DNA of 64,000 nucleotides. Source: RBG-16-49-21 sp040768125 (GTDB lineage Bacteria; Spirochaetota; UBA4802; UBA5550). Shown in pieces: positions 45,054 to 53,031 of the stretch. The translations under genes were made by a program, and so were the position numbers. Every line of letters begins with the position of its first letter. Position 1 is the stretch's first letter. The notes below the pieces were generated by a model that saw only the letters and a list, made by a program, of their open reading frames with translations, did no database searches and was not told the origin of the DNA. The stretch is from NCBI GenBank assembly GCA_040768125.1, contig JAXGNG010000001.1:1426001-1490000 (forward strand). The letters are read 5' to 3'.

Positions 45054-45502
45054 TTTAAAAGTTCCTTGAGGTCGAGAAGATCCTTTTCCCTTCCCGACGA
45101 TTTCTTGTTTACTATGATGGAATCAAGTGAAAGATAAGGGATCTTCATATCGTCGATCATATGATGGTTGCAATCGGCATACGCCTCATCAAAAGAGAGG
45201 CCGTCGATTTTCGTGATAATATCTATCCTTACCGGAGGCAGGCCGATCTGTAATATGGTTCCCTCTTTTTCGAAATCTCTTTCCGACACGCCATGCAGCG
45301 GCGCCCCGAACTCACGCAGGGCGCGCATCACATTGAGGGCGTTGTCCCTGTCGGGCTTGACCAGAATATCAATGTCTCCCGTTGCCCTGACATATCCGTT
45401 GAAGGCCATGGCATAGCCGCCCACGATGATATACCTGCACCGGGCCGACTCCAGGGCGCGGATCATATCAAGGAAATCCTGCTGAAAATCGGGATTCATC
45501 AT
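45032..45502 (-). CDS. Nucleotidyltransferase-fold protein (MNT/AbiEii-like)
   Basis: 156 residues. The pol-beta nucleotidyltransferase signature is present: VGGYAMAFNGYVRATGDIDILV at about 27-48, with the GG and the D-x-D metal site, and a third acidic residue in RIDIIT. The C-terminal part has SLDSIIVNKKSSGREKDLLDL, typical of the small stand-alone NTases and of AbiEii-like toxins. It may transfer a nucleotide to a tRNA or protein. It is more AT-rich than flanking genes, compatible with mobility. Either of two adjacent ATG codons could be the start. Confidence 0.75.
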   Translation of the reverse strand: MMNPDFQQDFLDMIRALESARCRYIIVGGYAMAFNGYVRATGDIDILVKPDRDNALNVMRALREFGAPLHGVSERDFEKEGTILQIGLPPVRIDIITKIDGLSFDEAYADCNHHMIDDMKIPYLSLDSIIVNKKSSGREKDLLDLKELLKWKEKRA

Positions 45503-45709
45503 GATATATTTTTACATGTTTTTATCCGAATGTCAAATACAAATTAAGTGATCTTGGGAGGGTTGAATTCCAACAGGTGCCAATAGCCTTTTGTAAATAT
45601 CGCAATCGTTCGATGTCGTGAATGGTGAACGCGAGTGAGTTCTATTGCCAGCGATGCCATGTGCAAGACCGCCCGGCAGGACAACTGTAATTTGTGAATC
45701 GCCGCGAAA

Positions 45710-46351
45710 TCAGTTTTGCTCGAAGGACTTCTCGATCTCGAAAGCCTTCCACCTCGCCGTGGCGTATTCCAGGAACGCGCGCGGGGCCTTTTTGAACGCG
45801 GGATCCGGCGTCATCTCTCCGCGCTGGCCGAAGGCGAACTCCGGCGGCATCGTCGTGACACCGCGGAGCGCGTATTTCCTCATGCCCTCGTACATGATGA
45901 GCTTCATCCGCGACGGGGACACGTCGCCCCGGCAGGCGAGGCGGTAGAGGAAGGTTACCTCGGCGATGCCGTTTCCATCGAGATCGGTGACCGTGAGGGA
46001 GCCGGGGAGAAAGGCGGCGTGGAGGTCAAGGGGGCAGTTGCGCTCGAAGTCCCGCACGGTCCAGGCGCGCCGCCACGACTTCCCGGCCCGCGCGTAGCGG
46101 TGGGCGTACACCTCGGCGTCGCGTTCATCCTCGCGGCCGCCTGCGGGTGATTTGAAGGAGCCGGTCTGGCAGAGTATCACGATATGCTCCCCCGAGGCGT
46201 CCTTCCACCGCGCCCCGTCGACCAGGGCGCCCCTGCAGGAGACGCCCCCGGGAAGGGCGTCCCCCTTGAAGGGAAGGGTTTCCAACGAGGCGAAGGCCAT
46301 CGACACCATTCCCCCCATGGCGCACAGGGCATAACCAATCATCCTTTTCAT
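45710..46351 (-). CDS. Exported protein resembling M949_RS01915 surface polysaccharide family
   Basis: 213 residues from ATG 46351, with a signal peptide about 1-21. The stretch TDLDGNGIAEVTFLYRLACRGDVSPSRMK...YALRG (about 120-160; key DLDGxGxAE, CRGDVSP) is characteristic of a family labelled surface-polysaccharide biosynthesis (M949_RS01915-like). The Asp-rich part resembles an FG-GAP/EF-hand-like calcium loop. Biochemical role is not established. Single gene; downstream is a 207-base gap. Confidence 0.6.
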   Translation of the reverse strand: MKRMIGYALCAMGGMVSMAFASLETLPFKGDALPGGVSCRGALVDGARWKDASGEHIVILCQTGSFKSPAGGREDERDAEVYAHRYARAGKSWRRAWTVRDFERNCPLDLHAAFLPGSLTVTDLDGNGIAEVTFLYRLACRGDVSPSRMKLIMYEGMRKYALRGVTTMPPEFAFGQRGEMTPDPAFKKAPRAFLEYATARWKAFEIEKSFEQN

Positions 46352-46770
46352 GGCCGCCGCTCCTCCTCCCCGCATTCCATACCGCGGCGGCGAGGATGTC
46401 GAGCATAATTTGGATGGCAAGGTGATCGAGGAGGTCATTGACGAGCAAAATCTTCTGGACAGCGTCTTTAAAAATATTCGCCCACACACGTCACATCACC
46501 GGGCGATACAATGCGCATTGTAGTTGAACAGGTTATGGGGACACTGAAAAGAAATTGCAAGGCAAAAACAGCCGGTTGGAGTGATTGACCTTTACCCCTT
46601 TTTCCTGGCGATCATCAGGTTGGATCTATCTTCCGTTTCCCGCCGAAGACGAAACCGGCGAAGAGGCGGGCCTCCCTCGACGGTTGTGTAAAGGTCGGCT
46701 AGGAATAATGGCGATGATTGATTAAGGAAAGCGGGGCATTCACGCGATAACCGGCCGGTAGCCGAGGTTT
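46352..46770. other. 419-base intergenic region with a gene remnant
   Basis: Between the exported protein and the cyclic-nucleotide-binding gene. It includes the degraded 3' end described at 46590-46680; the rest shows no gene. Confidence 0.5.
46590..46680 (-). pseudogene. Degenerate C-terminal gene fragment
   Basis: On the minus strand the sequence ends DRSNLMIARKKG-stop. The last 34 bases (46591-46624) match 48833-48866, the end of the exported-protein gene at 48834-49967 (NQSNLMIALKKG-stop), with two differences. Upstream of that, RLFAGFVFGGK can be read in the +1 frame, so a one-base shift is needed to join both parts, and a stop codon follows further up. Probably the remnant of a second gene with the same terminal strand. 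Confidence 0.35.
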
Positions 46771-47310
46771 CTACCCGTTCGTGGAAATCTCTTCGACAAG
46801 GGCGGAGAAGAGGGTGATGATGTCGGAGTTGGATTTCCTCAGGTTCATCACGAGCTGTCGCGCGATCTCCCTGGTTATCGCGAGGCCCACCCTGGGGTTT
46901 TCATCGCCGAAGGCGAGGAAGTTGTCCCGGCTGATGACCAGGCACTCGCAGTCCGTTTTCGCAAGAACGGAGGCCGACCTCCTGTCGTTGTCGATCAGGG
47001 CCATCTCGCCGACGTAGAGGGCGCATTCATCGGCGCACATGTTCGTTACCGTGTATTCCTCGTGCTGCAGGGTCTTCTTGACGATGTCGATTTCCCCGCT
47101 GTAAATTATGTAGAGCTCGTCGCCGAATTCCTTTTCACGGATGATGTATTTTCCCTTCCGGTAGGAACGGCGGGCGCACATGTCTGATATCTTTCTGATG
47201 GTCGCGGTGTCATCGCGGTACATCGAGAAGAAGGGGACCTGCCGCAGCCTCTCAAGTATCATGTCCGGCTCGTCGGGAGCGTGCTTCTTTCTTCTTTTGA
47301 TCATTGCCAT
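46771..47310 (-). CDS. Stand-alone cyclic-nucleotide-binding domain protein
   Basis: 179 residues from ATG 47310 (AAGGAACC upstream). A cNMP-binding beta roll fills about residues 25-150: ELYIIYSGEIDIVKK and VGEMALIDNDRRSASV, the latter being the phosphate-binding cassette with Glu and Arg. A helix (about 135-165) follows, but no DNA-binding domain, so it is not a Crp-type regulator. The gene lies 12 bases behind the potassium channel gene, so it may act as a detached gating or regulatory subunit. A cyclase is encoded at the window start. Confidence 0.88.
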   Translation of the reverse strand: MAMIKRRKKHAPDEPDMILERLRQVPFFSMYRDDTATIRKISDMCARRSYRKGKYIIREKEFGDELYIIYSGEIDIVKKTLQHEEYTVTNMCADECALYVGEMALIDNDRRSASVLAKTDCECLVISRDNFLAFGDENPRVGLAITREIARQLVMNLRKSNSDIITLFSALVEEISTNG

Positions 47311-47322
47311 GGTTCCTTCCCG

Positions 47323-48552
47323 TTACGACACCCGCTGGTTTCGCCCGGCGCGGCCCTCGATGATGATGGCCCTGCAGTGTTTGGATATGACATAGTTATT
47401 GTCAGGATTAATGACGGGGCGGTTCGCCACCATCTGCTTGACGTCCTTGAGATTGTCGACAAGCTTCGATATGTCCGGGGTCTTCTGTGCGTCGCGTATC
47501 GCGTCCCTCTTCCGCGAGAAGAAGTTGCCGGTGTTTTCAAGGATCCCGATCAGTATGTCGCGGCCCCTGAGGGACGCGTAATGCGCCTCCAGGGCCCCGT
47601 ACGTTTTTCCCAGGAATTGATCGGGGATTTCACGCGTCGCGATGGACGCGCCCGTGTCCACGTTGAGCAGCTCGCTTATCACGTGGGATATCCCGCTTCC
47701 CGCCGAGGCGTTCGCGATAATCGAGCGGTTATATCCCGTGGAAAGGATTATCTCGTCGCAATTCGAAAACCTCAGGTATCGCTCGAATTTCTCATCGAGG
47801 ACCTCGGCGCAGACGTAGATGTTCTTTGCCATCGACTTGATGGTAATCACGGCCATCACGGTGCGCGAGTCAACCTCCTGGACGGAACCCTGGACCAGCC
47901 TGTCGGCGAAAATGACCACCCGTGACGCGTCCACGAGGTTTGCCCTCCTCAGGACCCGCTCGTCGATATAGTCTCCGTGGATGTAGTTCACGTGCGCGAA
48001 CATCGGGTCTGTTTTTAAGTTCTCGACCTCCGCGGGGTCGGCGGAATTGATCAGCACGAAATCCGAGGGCATGAAATTACTGTTTCTCACCATGATATGA
48101 TGGAGCACTTCGGCCATGTCGCGCTTCCAGCCGCAGATAATGAAATGGTTCTTTAGTTTCAGTTCTTTCAACCCCCGTCCCTCCTTAAGCTGTTTCTCGA
48201 CCAGGGCGGACGCAATGTTACCGGTGATGACGCCGACAAACGCCACGCCGAAGAACATGAGCACTATGCCGGAAAAACGGCCCGCCACGGAGCGGGGATA
48301 ATAATCGCCGTATCCCACCGTCGTTGAGGTGACGAAGGCCCACCATACCGCGTCCTTCAGGGTCCTGATATTGCTCGACCTGTGCGCATCCTCCACCATG
48401 ACCCCGTTTTCGTACGTGTAAACAATGTACCTGCTCTCGAAATAATACACCGCCACGGAGAGTATCGAAAGAAACACAGAGGCCACCAGGAAAAGCCTGA
48501 AAAAGAAATTTCTGCCCACCTTGACAAGCATGTACCATGTTGAATTTTTCAT
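47323..48552 (-). CDS. Two-TM potassium channel with RCK domain
   Basis: 409 residues from ATG 48552 with GGAG upstream; longer in-frame starts run into a neighbouring gene. TM1 about 15-37, pore with selectivity filter TTVGYGD (78-83 for TVGYGD), TM2 about 91-118, then an RCK/TrkA-N Rossmann domain (HFIICGWKRDM at about 136) with an Asp-containing nucleotide strand, and a C-terminal RCK-C-like part. The layout is that of MthK/Kch channels gated by ligands on the RCK ring. About 10 Lys/Arg residues close the C terminus. Translationally near the cNMP-binding protein. Confidence 0.9.
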   Translation of the reverse strand: MKNSTWYMLVKVGRNFFFRLFLVASVFLSILSVAVYYFESRYIVYTYENGVMVEDAHRSSNIRTLKDAVWWAFVTSTTVGYGDYYPRSVAGRFSGIVLMFFGVAFVGVITGNIASALVEKQLKEGRGLKELKLKNHFIICGWKRDMAEVLHHIMVRNSNFMPSDFVLINSADPAEVENLKTDPMFAHVNYIHGDYIDERVLRRANLVDASRVVIFADRLVQGSVQEVDSRTVMAVITIKSMAKNIYVCAEVLDEKFERYLRFSNCDEIILSTGYNRSIIANASAGSGISHVISELLNVDTGASIATREIPDQFLGKTYGALEAHYASLRGRDILIGILENTGNFFSRKRDAIRDAQKTPDISKLVDNLKDVKQMVANRPVINPDNNYVISKHCRAIIIEGRAGRNQRVS

Positions 48553-48833
48553 GGTGCTCCGCATGGTGCGCCGCGATGACGCCGATGAATCGATACTGTC
48601 ATGTGCCACTGCCGGTGCTCCGGGATTGCTCTCGCGTGTTGACCATATTTTCAGGACCGGTCGATGCCTCGATCCCCTGATAGTATTGTCGATCCCGTTT
48701 ATGAAAAAATATATCGCTTTTTTTGGAGGGTGATACCCGGACCCGCCGCGGGGCATGGGCGACGGGGGAGGCGATAACGGCGGTATGCGGGAGTATCTGG
48801 ACGGGCCGGAACCAACAGAGAAGGGGTTCTCAT

Positions 48834-49967
48834 TTACCCCTTTTTCAAGGCGATCATCAGGTTGGACTGGTTCGGGCCCACGAGGATGCCGTAGCCGAAC
48901 TTGAAGGGGAGGGGCCGGCTCTTTTCCCGGTACGCCTCGTCGAGGTCCCGCTGGTACCGCACGTGGCATCCCTTGAGACCGTAGGCGGGGCGGTAGGTCC
49001 CGTAGAGGTCGATCTCCCATTTCCCGCCGAAGGCGCCGTAGGCGATGCCGGAATCGTCCTGGACGATGAGGCGGCTCCGCGAAAGGAGGAAGTCCCGGAA
49101 AGCGCCGTACCGGTCGTCTTGAAGAAGATAGACCGCTGATTTCAGGAGCGTCCCGGCGCCCTTCACGCGGCGCAGGAACTTCCCCTCCGGCGTCGAGGGG
49201 TCCGCGGAATCGCCGCGGAGCCGCATGGAGAGGTAGACGAGCTCCCCCGATCCCCCGAGGCCCTTCCTTTTAAAACGAATCCGGACCCCCGGGACTATCT
49301 CCGTCTCCTTCCCGGCGCTCCCTTCCGCGAGAGGCGCGAGTCTCCCCGATGGGGTCAGCGCGACGTTCTCCACGGCCGTGATCGTGAGTCCCAGGCGCGC
49401 CATGAAGATAAGGAGGACCGGAGCGGTCCCCGGAAGGAGAGTGTTGTTCATCTCCCGGTACATCACCTTTGACTGGAAGTAGTTGTTGACGCCGTAGAGG
49501 TAGATGCCGCGGCGCAGGGGCGCGAGTCCCTGGATCATCCGTTCCGATCCGCTGTCCAGAAGATCGGCCGCGTCGCCGGGCGGCTCCAGGGCGATCATCA
49601 GGTAGCGGGACGCCTTCGGGTAGAGGGAGTAGAGGTTGATGAAATCCGCGCCGCTCAGGGGATAGAGGGCCGTGGAGATCTTCTCCCTGAGAAGGGTGTC
49701 GTCCCGCCAGGCGCGGATCTTCGTCACGGTGCCTTCCTCAATTTTTTCCCAGAGGTCGTCCATGAAGCGCGCGTGTTCCCTGAAGCGGGGGTCCGCCGTC
49801 CTGGCCTGGAGGGGGCTCCCGGCCCCCGGATCGAGGCCCGCCAGGTAGCGGGCCACGTCGTTCCACCGGAGGTCCGCCGCGGCGCGGGACTGCCTGAGGC
49901 AGGTCATGTTGACCCCCGCGGCCATGACGGGGAAGGCGAGAATGGAAAAGACCAGGACCCTCTTCAT
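48834..49967 (-). CDS. Exported protein, unknown function
   Basis: 377 residues if ATG 49967 is used (signal peptide KRVLVFSILAFPVMAAG); ATG 50066 or 50057 would add about 30 cytoplasmic residues. A conserved-looking block STALYPLSGADFINLYSLYPKASRYLMIALEPPG (about 100-133; key YPLSGxDF and LEPPG) occurs in uncharacterised exported proteins, where FYPFSGPDF and GLEPVG are common. A central beta-rich part and the final strand SNLMIALKKG complete it. No enzyme signature. A degraded copy of the 3' end lies at 46590-46680. Confidence 0.65.
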   Translation of the reverse strand: MKRVLVFSILAFPVMAAGVNMTCLRQSRAAADLRWNDVARYLAGLDPGAGSPLQARTADPRFREHARFMDDLWEKIEEGTVTKIRAWRDDTLLREKISTALYPLSGADFINLYSLYPKASRYLMIALEPPGDAADLLDSGSERMIQGLAPLRRGIYLYGVNNYFQSKVMYREMNNTLLPGTAPVLLIFMARLGLTITAVENVALTPSGRLAPLAEGSAGKETEIVPGVRIRFKRKGLGGSGELVYLSMRLRGDSADPSTPEGKFLRRVKGAGTLLKSAVYLLQDDRYGAFRDFLLSRSRLIVQDDSGIAYGAFGGKWEIDLYGTYRPAYGLKGCHVRYQRDLDEAYREKSRPLPFKFGYGILVGPNQSNLMIALKKG

Positions 49968-50131
49968 GAGCTCCGCGAAGCGGTTCCTGATGAGGCTTCT
50001 GCCGTAGAGCCTCTTCTTCCCGGCCGGAGCTCCAGGATGTGATGATCCCGTTTCCATGGCGTGCAACTATACAGGGGTCCTTCCCCGGCGAAAGCACTTT
50101 TCGTCCCGGGGATGGAATTTTTCAGTCCCGC

Positions 50132-51157
50132 CTATTTCGGGCGGAGGACGTGGCAGGAGCGGCCCGGGTTCTTCCCGAGATAGTCCTGGTGGTATTCCTC
50201 GGCGTCGTAGAAGGTCCCGGCCTTCCTGATCTCGGTAACGGCCTTTTTGCTGAACACGCCGGAGCGGTCGAAGGCCTCCTTCGAGCGCTCAGCCTCCTTC
50301 CGCTGGGCGTCGTTCGTATAGAAGACGGCGCTCCGGTACTGGGTGCCGATGTCCGGCCCCTGGCGGTTCAGCTGCGTCGGGTCATGGAGCCTCCAGAAAA
50401 TGTCCAGGAGCTCCCCGTAGGTCACGACGGAGGGATCGTACACCACGCGCACCGCCTCGGCGTGGCCCGTGGTGCCCGAGGACACGTCGCGGTACCCCGG
50501 GTCCCTTGTCGTTCCTCCAGTGTAGCCCACCCTGGTCTCGCGCACGCCCTTTATCTGACGGAAGATATGCTCCACGCCCCAGAAGCACCCCGCGGCGAAG
50601 ATGGCCGTCTCGGTGCCCTTCGGGGCCTGTTTCTCCCTGAAGAGATGCGCGAAGCGGCCGTACCCCTCCTTCTCGAGATCTTCAGCGGGTATGAAGCGGA
50701 GGGCCGCCGAATTGATGCAGAAGCGGAGACCCGTGGGGGCGGGGCCGTCGTCGAATACGTGTCCCAGGTGGGAATCCGCCCCGGCGCTCCGCACCTCGGT
50801 CCTGGTCATGAAGTGGCTCCGGTCCTGCTTCATCTTGAGGTTTTCCTTTTCGAGGGGCCTGGTGAAACTGGGCCACCCGGTGCCAGAATCGAATTTATCA
50901 AGGGAGCTGAAGAGAGGCTCACCGGAGACCACGTCGACGTAAATTCCCGGTCTCTTGTTGTTCCAGTACTCGTTCTTGAAGGGGGGCTCCGTGCCGTTCT
51001 CCCGGGTCACGCGGTACTGTTCCGGGGTGAGGCATTGCTTCAGGTCAGTGTCAGTGCGCTCTTTCATCGTGGTATATCCCTCTTTTCCGCAGGCCGTGAT
51101 GAAGGTTAGGCCCGCGAGAAGTATCATCATACTACTCAGTGTCGCGAAGTGCCGCAT
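50132..51157 (-). CDS. msrAB: Lipoprotein MsrB-MsrA fusion (methionine sulfoxide reductase)
   Basis: 341 residues. Lipobox ITAC gives Cys23, so the enzyme is membrane-anchored outside the cytoplasm. MsrB domain first (about 35-165): GTGWPSF, DSHLGHVF and catalytic Cys in RFCINSAAL; the Zn-binding CxxC pairs of many MsrB proteins are missing. MsrA domain second (about 170-341): catalytic GCFWGVEH, GYTGG and GHAEAV. It repairs both stereoisomers of methionine sulfoxide in envelope proteins. The order B-A is the reverse of the Neisseria PilB type. No thioredoxin or CcdA-like reductant gene is next to it. Confidence 0.93.
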   Translation of the reverse strand: MRHFATLSSMMILLAGLTFITACGKEGYTTMKERTDTDLKQCLTPEQYRVTRENGTEPPFKNEYWNNKRPGIYVDVVSGEPLFSSLDKFDSGTGWPSFTRPLEKENLKMKQDRSHFMTRTEVRSAGADSHLGHVFDDGPAPTGLRFCINSAALRFIPAEDLEKEGYGRFAHLFREKQAPKGTETAIFAAGCFWGVEHIFRQIKGVRETRVGYTGGTTRDPGYRDVSSGTTGHAEAVRVVYDPSVVTYGELLDIFWRLHDPTQLNRQGPDIGTQYRSAVFYTNDAQRKEAERSKEAFDRSGVFSKKAVTEIRKAGTFYDAEEYHQDYLGKNPGRSCHVLRPK

Positions 51158-51410
51158 TGTATAATCCTATATTCTAAAATACTTTAAATGTGATATCTAT
51201 GGGTAAAAAAAATGGCGGGGGATACAAAAAATATGTAGTATTACTCCGGGAACCCGTATCCCGCCAGGGGCGCCCCGGTTGAATCCAGGATCGCCTTTCC
51301 ATGAAAATCTCTTGCCCTTTTGTCCCTTCACGGGCACGGTAGTTCAGCGCACCCTTCTTCCGCGGGCGGGAAGGCCCGGCTGCCTTCGCGCCCAGAGAAG
51401 GGAAAAACCA

Positions 51411-51905
51411 GTGACGGATCCGGGAATGACACGAACCGCCTGCCTCGCCATGCTTCTCGCCGCGGCCCTAGTCGTGACAGCGTTACTGCCGGGACGGGGC
51501 GTTCACGCGGGGCATGACGGCCGGGCCCGCCTGGCCATGGCGCCCGACCCGGGGGATATCCCTCCCCGTGATGAGGGTGAATCCGACGGCGAGGAGAAGG
51601 AGCCCCTGGAGGAGAGGACCTATCGCCACGGGGGGCTGCTCATAACGGTCCGCCTGATGGAGAGGGAGCGGGACGCCGTTGATTTCGAGCTCGACATCGA
51701 GAATCCCGAAGCCGTCGGGAAGACCCTGCGCGCCAGGCTCTGCCTTTTCGATACGAGGGTCAGGAACAGGGACTGCGGCTCCGGCGAGGAGCCCCTCTTC
51801 GTCGACGTGAAGGCGAAATCCACGGTCACCCTGAAGGTGCGCGTCCTGCCCCTGTCGATCTGGGAGGCCTGGACCCTCGTCGTCGTGAAGGTGCATGACA
51901 GGTAG
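51411..51905 (+). CDS. Exported protein, unknown function
   Basis: 164 residues from GTG 51411 (GAAGGG eight bases upstream); ATG 51426 is equally possible. Signal peptide (LAMLLAAALVVTALL). A Glu/Asp/Gly-rich linker (about 45-65) leads to a compact beta-sandwich-like domain (about 70-164) of alternating strands, with two Cys (near LCLFDTRVRNRDCG) that could pair. No family recognised. It ends five bases before the dihydrouridine synthase start. Confidence 0.65.
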   Translation: MTDPGMTRTACLAMLLAAALVVTALLPGRGVHAGHDGRARLAMAPDPGDIPPRDEGESDGEEKEPLEERTYRHGGLLITVRLMERERDAVDFELDIENPEAVGKTLRARLCLFDTRVRNRDCGSGEEPLFVDVKAKSTVTLKVRVLPLSIWEAWTLVVVKVHDR

Positions 51906-51910
51906 GCGTC

Positions 51911-52843
51911 ATGACGCGCATCGGGAACATCCATGCCGCCGGCCCCCTCATGCTGGCCCCCATCGCCGGGTTCACCGACTCCCCCTTCCGCCTCATCGCC
52001 CGCCGCCACGGCGCCGGGCTCACCGTCACGGAGCTGGTATCCGCCGAGGGCATCGTGCGGGGAAGCGGGAAGATGCGGGAGCTCATGGAATTTCTCGATG
52101 GTGAGCGCCCCATCGGGATCCAGATCTTCGGAAACGAGGCCGACGTCATGGGGGCCGCGGCGGAGATCGTCGGGGACCTGCGGCCGGACTTCATCGACAT
52201 CAACATGGGGTGCCCGGCGCGCCGCGTCTGCGGATCCGGCTCCGGCGCGGCGCTCCTCCTCGACCCGCGGAGGGTCTACGCCGTGGCCGCCGGGGTCGTC
52301 CGGCGCGCGGCGCTGCCCGTGACCGCGAAGATCCGGATCGGCTGGGACGCGACTACCATGACCTACCGGGACACCATGAGGGCCCTGGAGGACGCCGGGG
52401 TAACCGCCGTGTTCGTCCACGGCCGCACCAGGGCTCAGCAGTATGGCGGCGAGGCGGACTGGGGGGTCATCGGCGAGATCGCCCGCGCCTCGAAGCTGCC
52501 CGTCGTGGGAAACGGGGACGTCAGGAGCCACGGCGAGGCGCGCCGCCGGCTGGCGGAATCGGGGTGCGCCGGGGTCATGATCGGGCGGGGGGCCATCGGC
52601 AATCCCTGGATATTTTCCGGCGAAAGCCCCTCCTTTCCTGAGGTCGTAGACCTGGTCAGGGAGCACCTTGATATGATGATCCGCCGCCACGGCGACCGGG
52701 GCGTCATCCTGATGCGGAAGCACCTGGTCCGCTATATTCACGAGTTCCGGGGGGCCCGCCATGCCCGGAAAGACCTCATGGCCGCCCCGGACAGGGAATC
52801 GGTCCACAGGATACTCGACTCCCTTGCCGCGCACCCTGAGTGA
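51911..52843 (+). CDS. dusB: tRNA-dihydrouridine synthase (DusB-type)
   Basis: 310 residues, TIM-barrel flavoprotein that reduces uridines in tRNA D-loops with NADPH. MLAPIAGFTDSPFR at the N terminus, IDINMGCPARRVCGSGSGAALL with catalytic Cys in the MGCP motif, VHGRTRAQQY and VVGNGDVRS, MIGRGAIGNPW for FMN-phosphate binding. The C-terminal helical domain is shortened relative to E. coli DusB. Residues after MGCP (ARRVCGSGSG) differ from the common VKKVVKKGAG. Confidence 0.92.
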   Translation: MTRIGNIHAAGPLMLAPIAGFTDSPFRLIARRHGAGLTVTELVSAEGIVRGSGKMRELMEFLDGERPIGIQIFGNEADVMGAAAEIVGDLRPDFIDINMGCPARRVCGSGSGAALLLDPRRVYAVAAGVVRRAALPVTAKIRIGWDATTMTYRDTMRALEDAGVTAVFVHGRTRAQQYGGEADWGVIGEIARASKLPVVGNGDVRSHGEARRRLAESGCAGVMIGRGAIGNPWIFSGESPSFPEVVDLVREHLDMMIRRHGDRGVILMRKHLVRYIHEFRGARHARKDLMAAPDRESVHRILDSLAAHPE

Positions 52844-52882
52844 GCCTGCTTCCCCGGCCGGGTCAGGAACCGATAAAATATC

Positions 52883-52910
52883 TTGACGCCGCAGGGCCCC
52901 CCAATAGATT
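52883..52910 (+). promoter_or_regulatory. Candidate promoter of ribBA
   Basis: TTGACG at 52883-52888, 16-base spacer, TAGATT at 52905-52910; the leader to the ribBA start is about 115 bases. No FMN riboswitch motifs seen in that leader. Confidence 0.45.
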
Positions 52911-53031
52911 GGTCACACACATCCCATCGCCGGGGCGGCCGTTCCCGCGGACCGGAGGGCACCGGGCCATCCCGGGCCGCCGTTCCGCCCCTGACACCGG
53001 TTCTGTTCCGCCGCGGCAAAGGAGAACGCCC

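Noticed and set aside
52844..53031. Possible FMN riboswitch before ribBA
   Set aside because: The conserved FMN-element motifs are not present in the 188-base leader.
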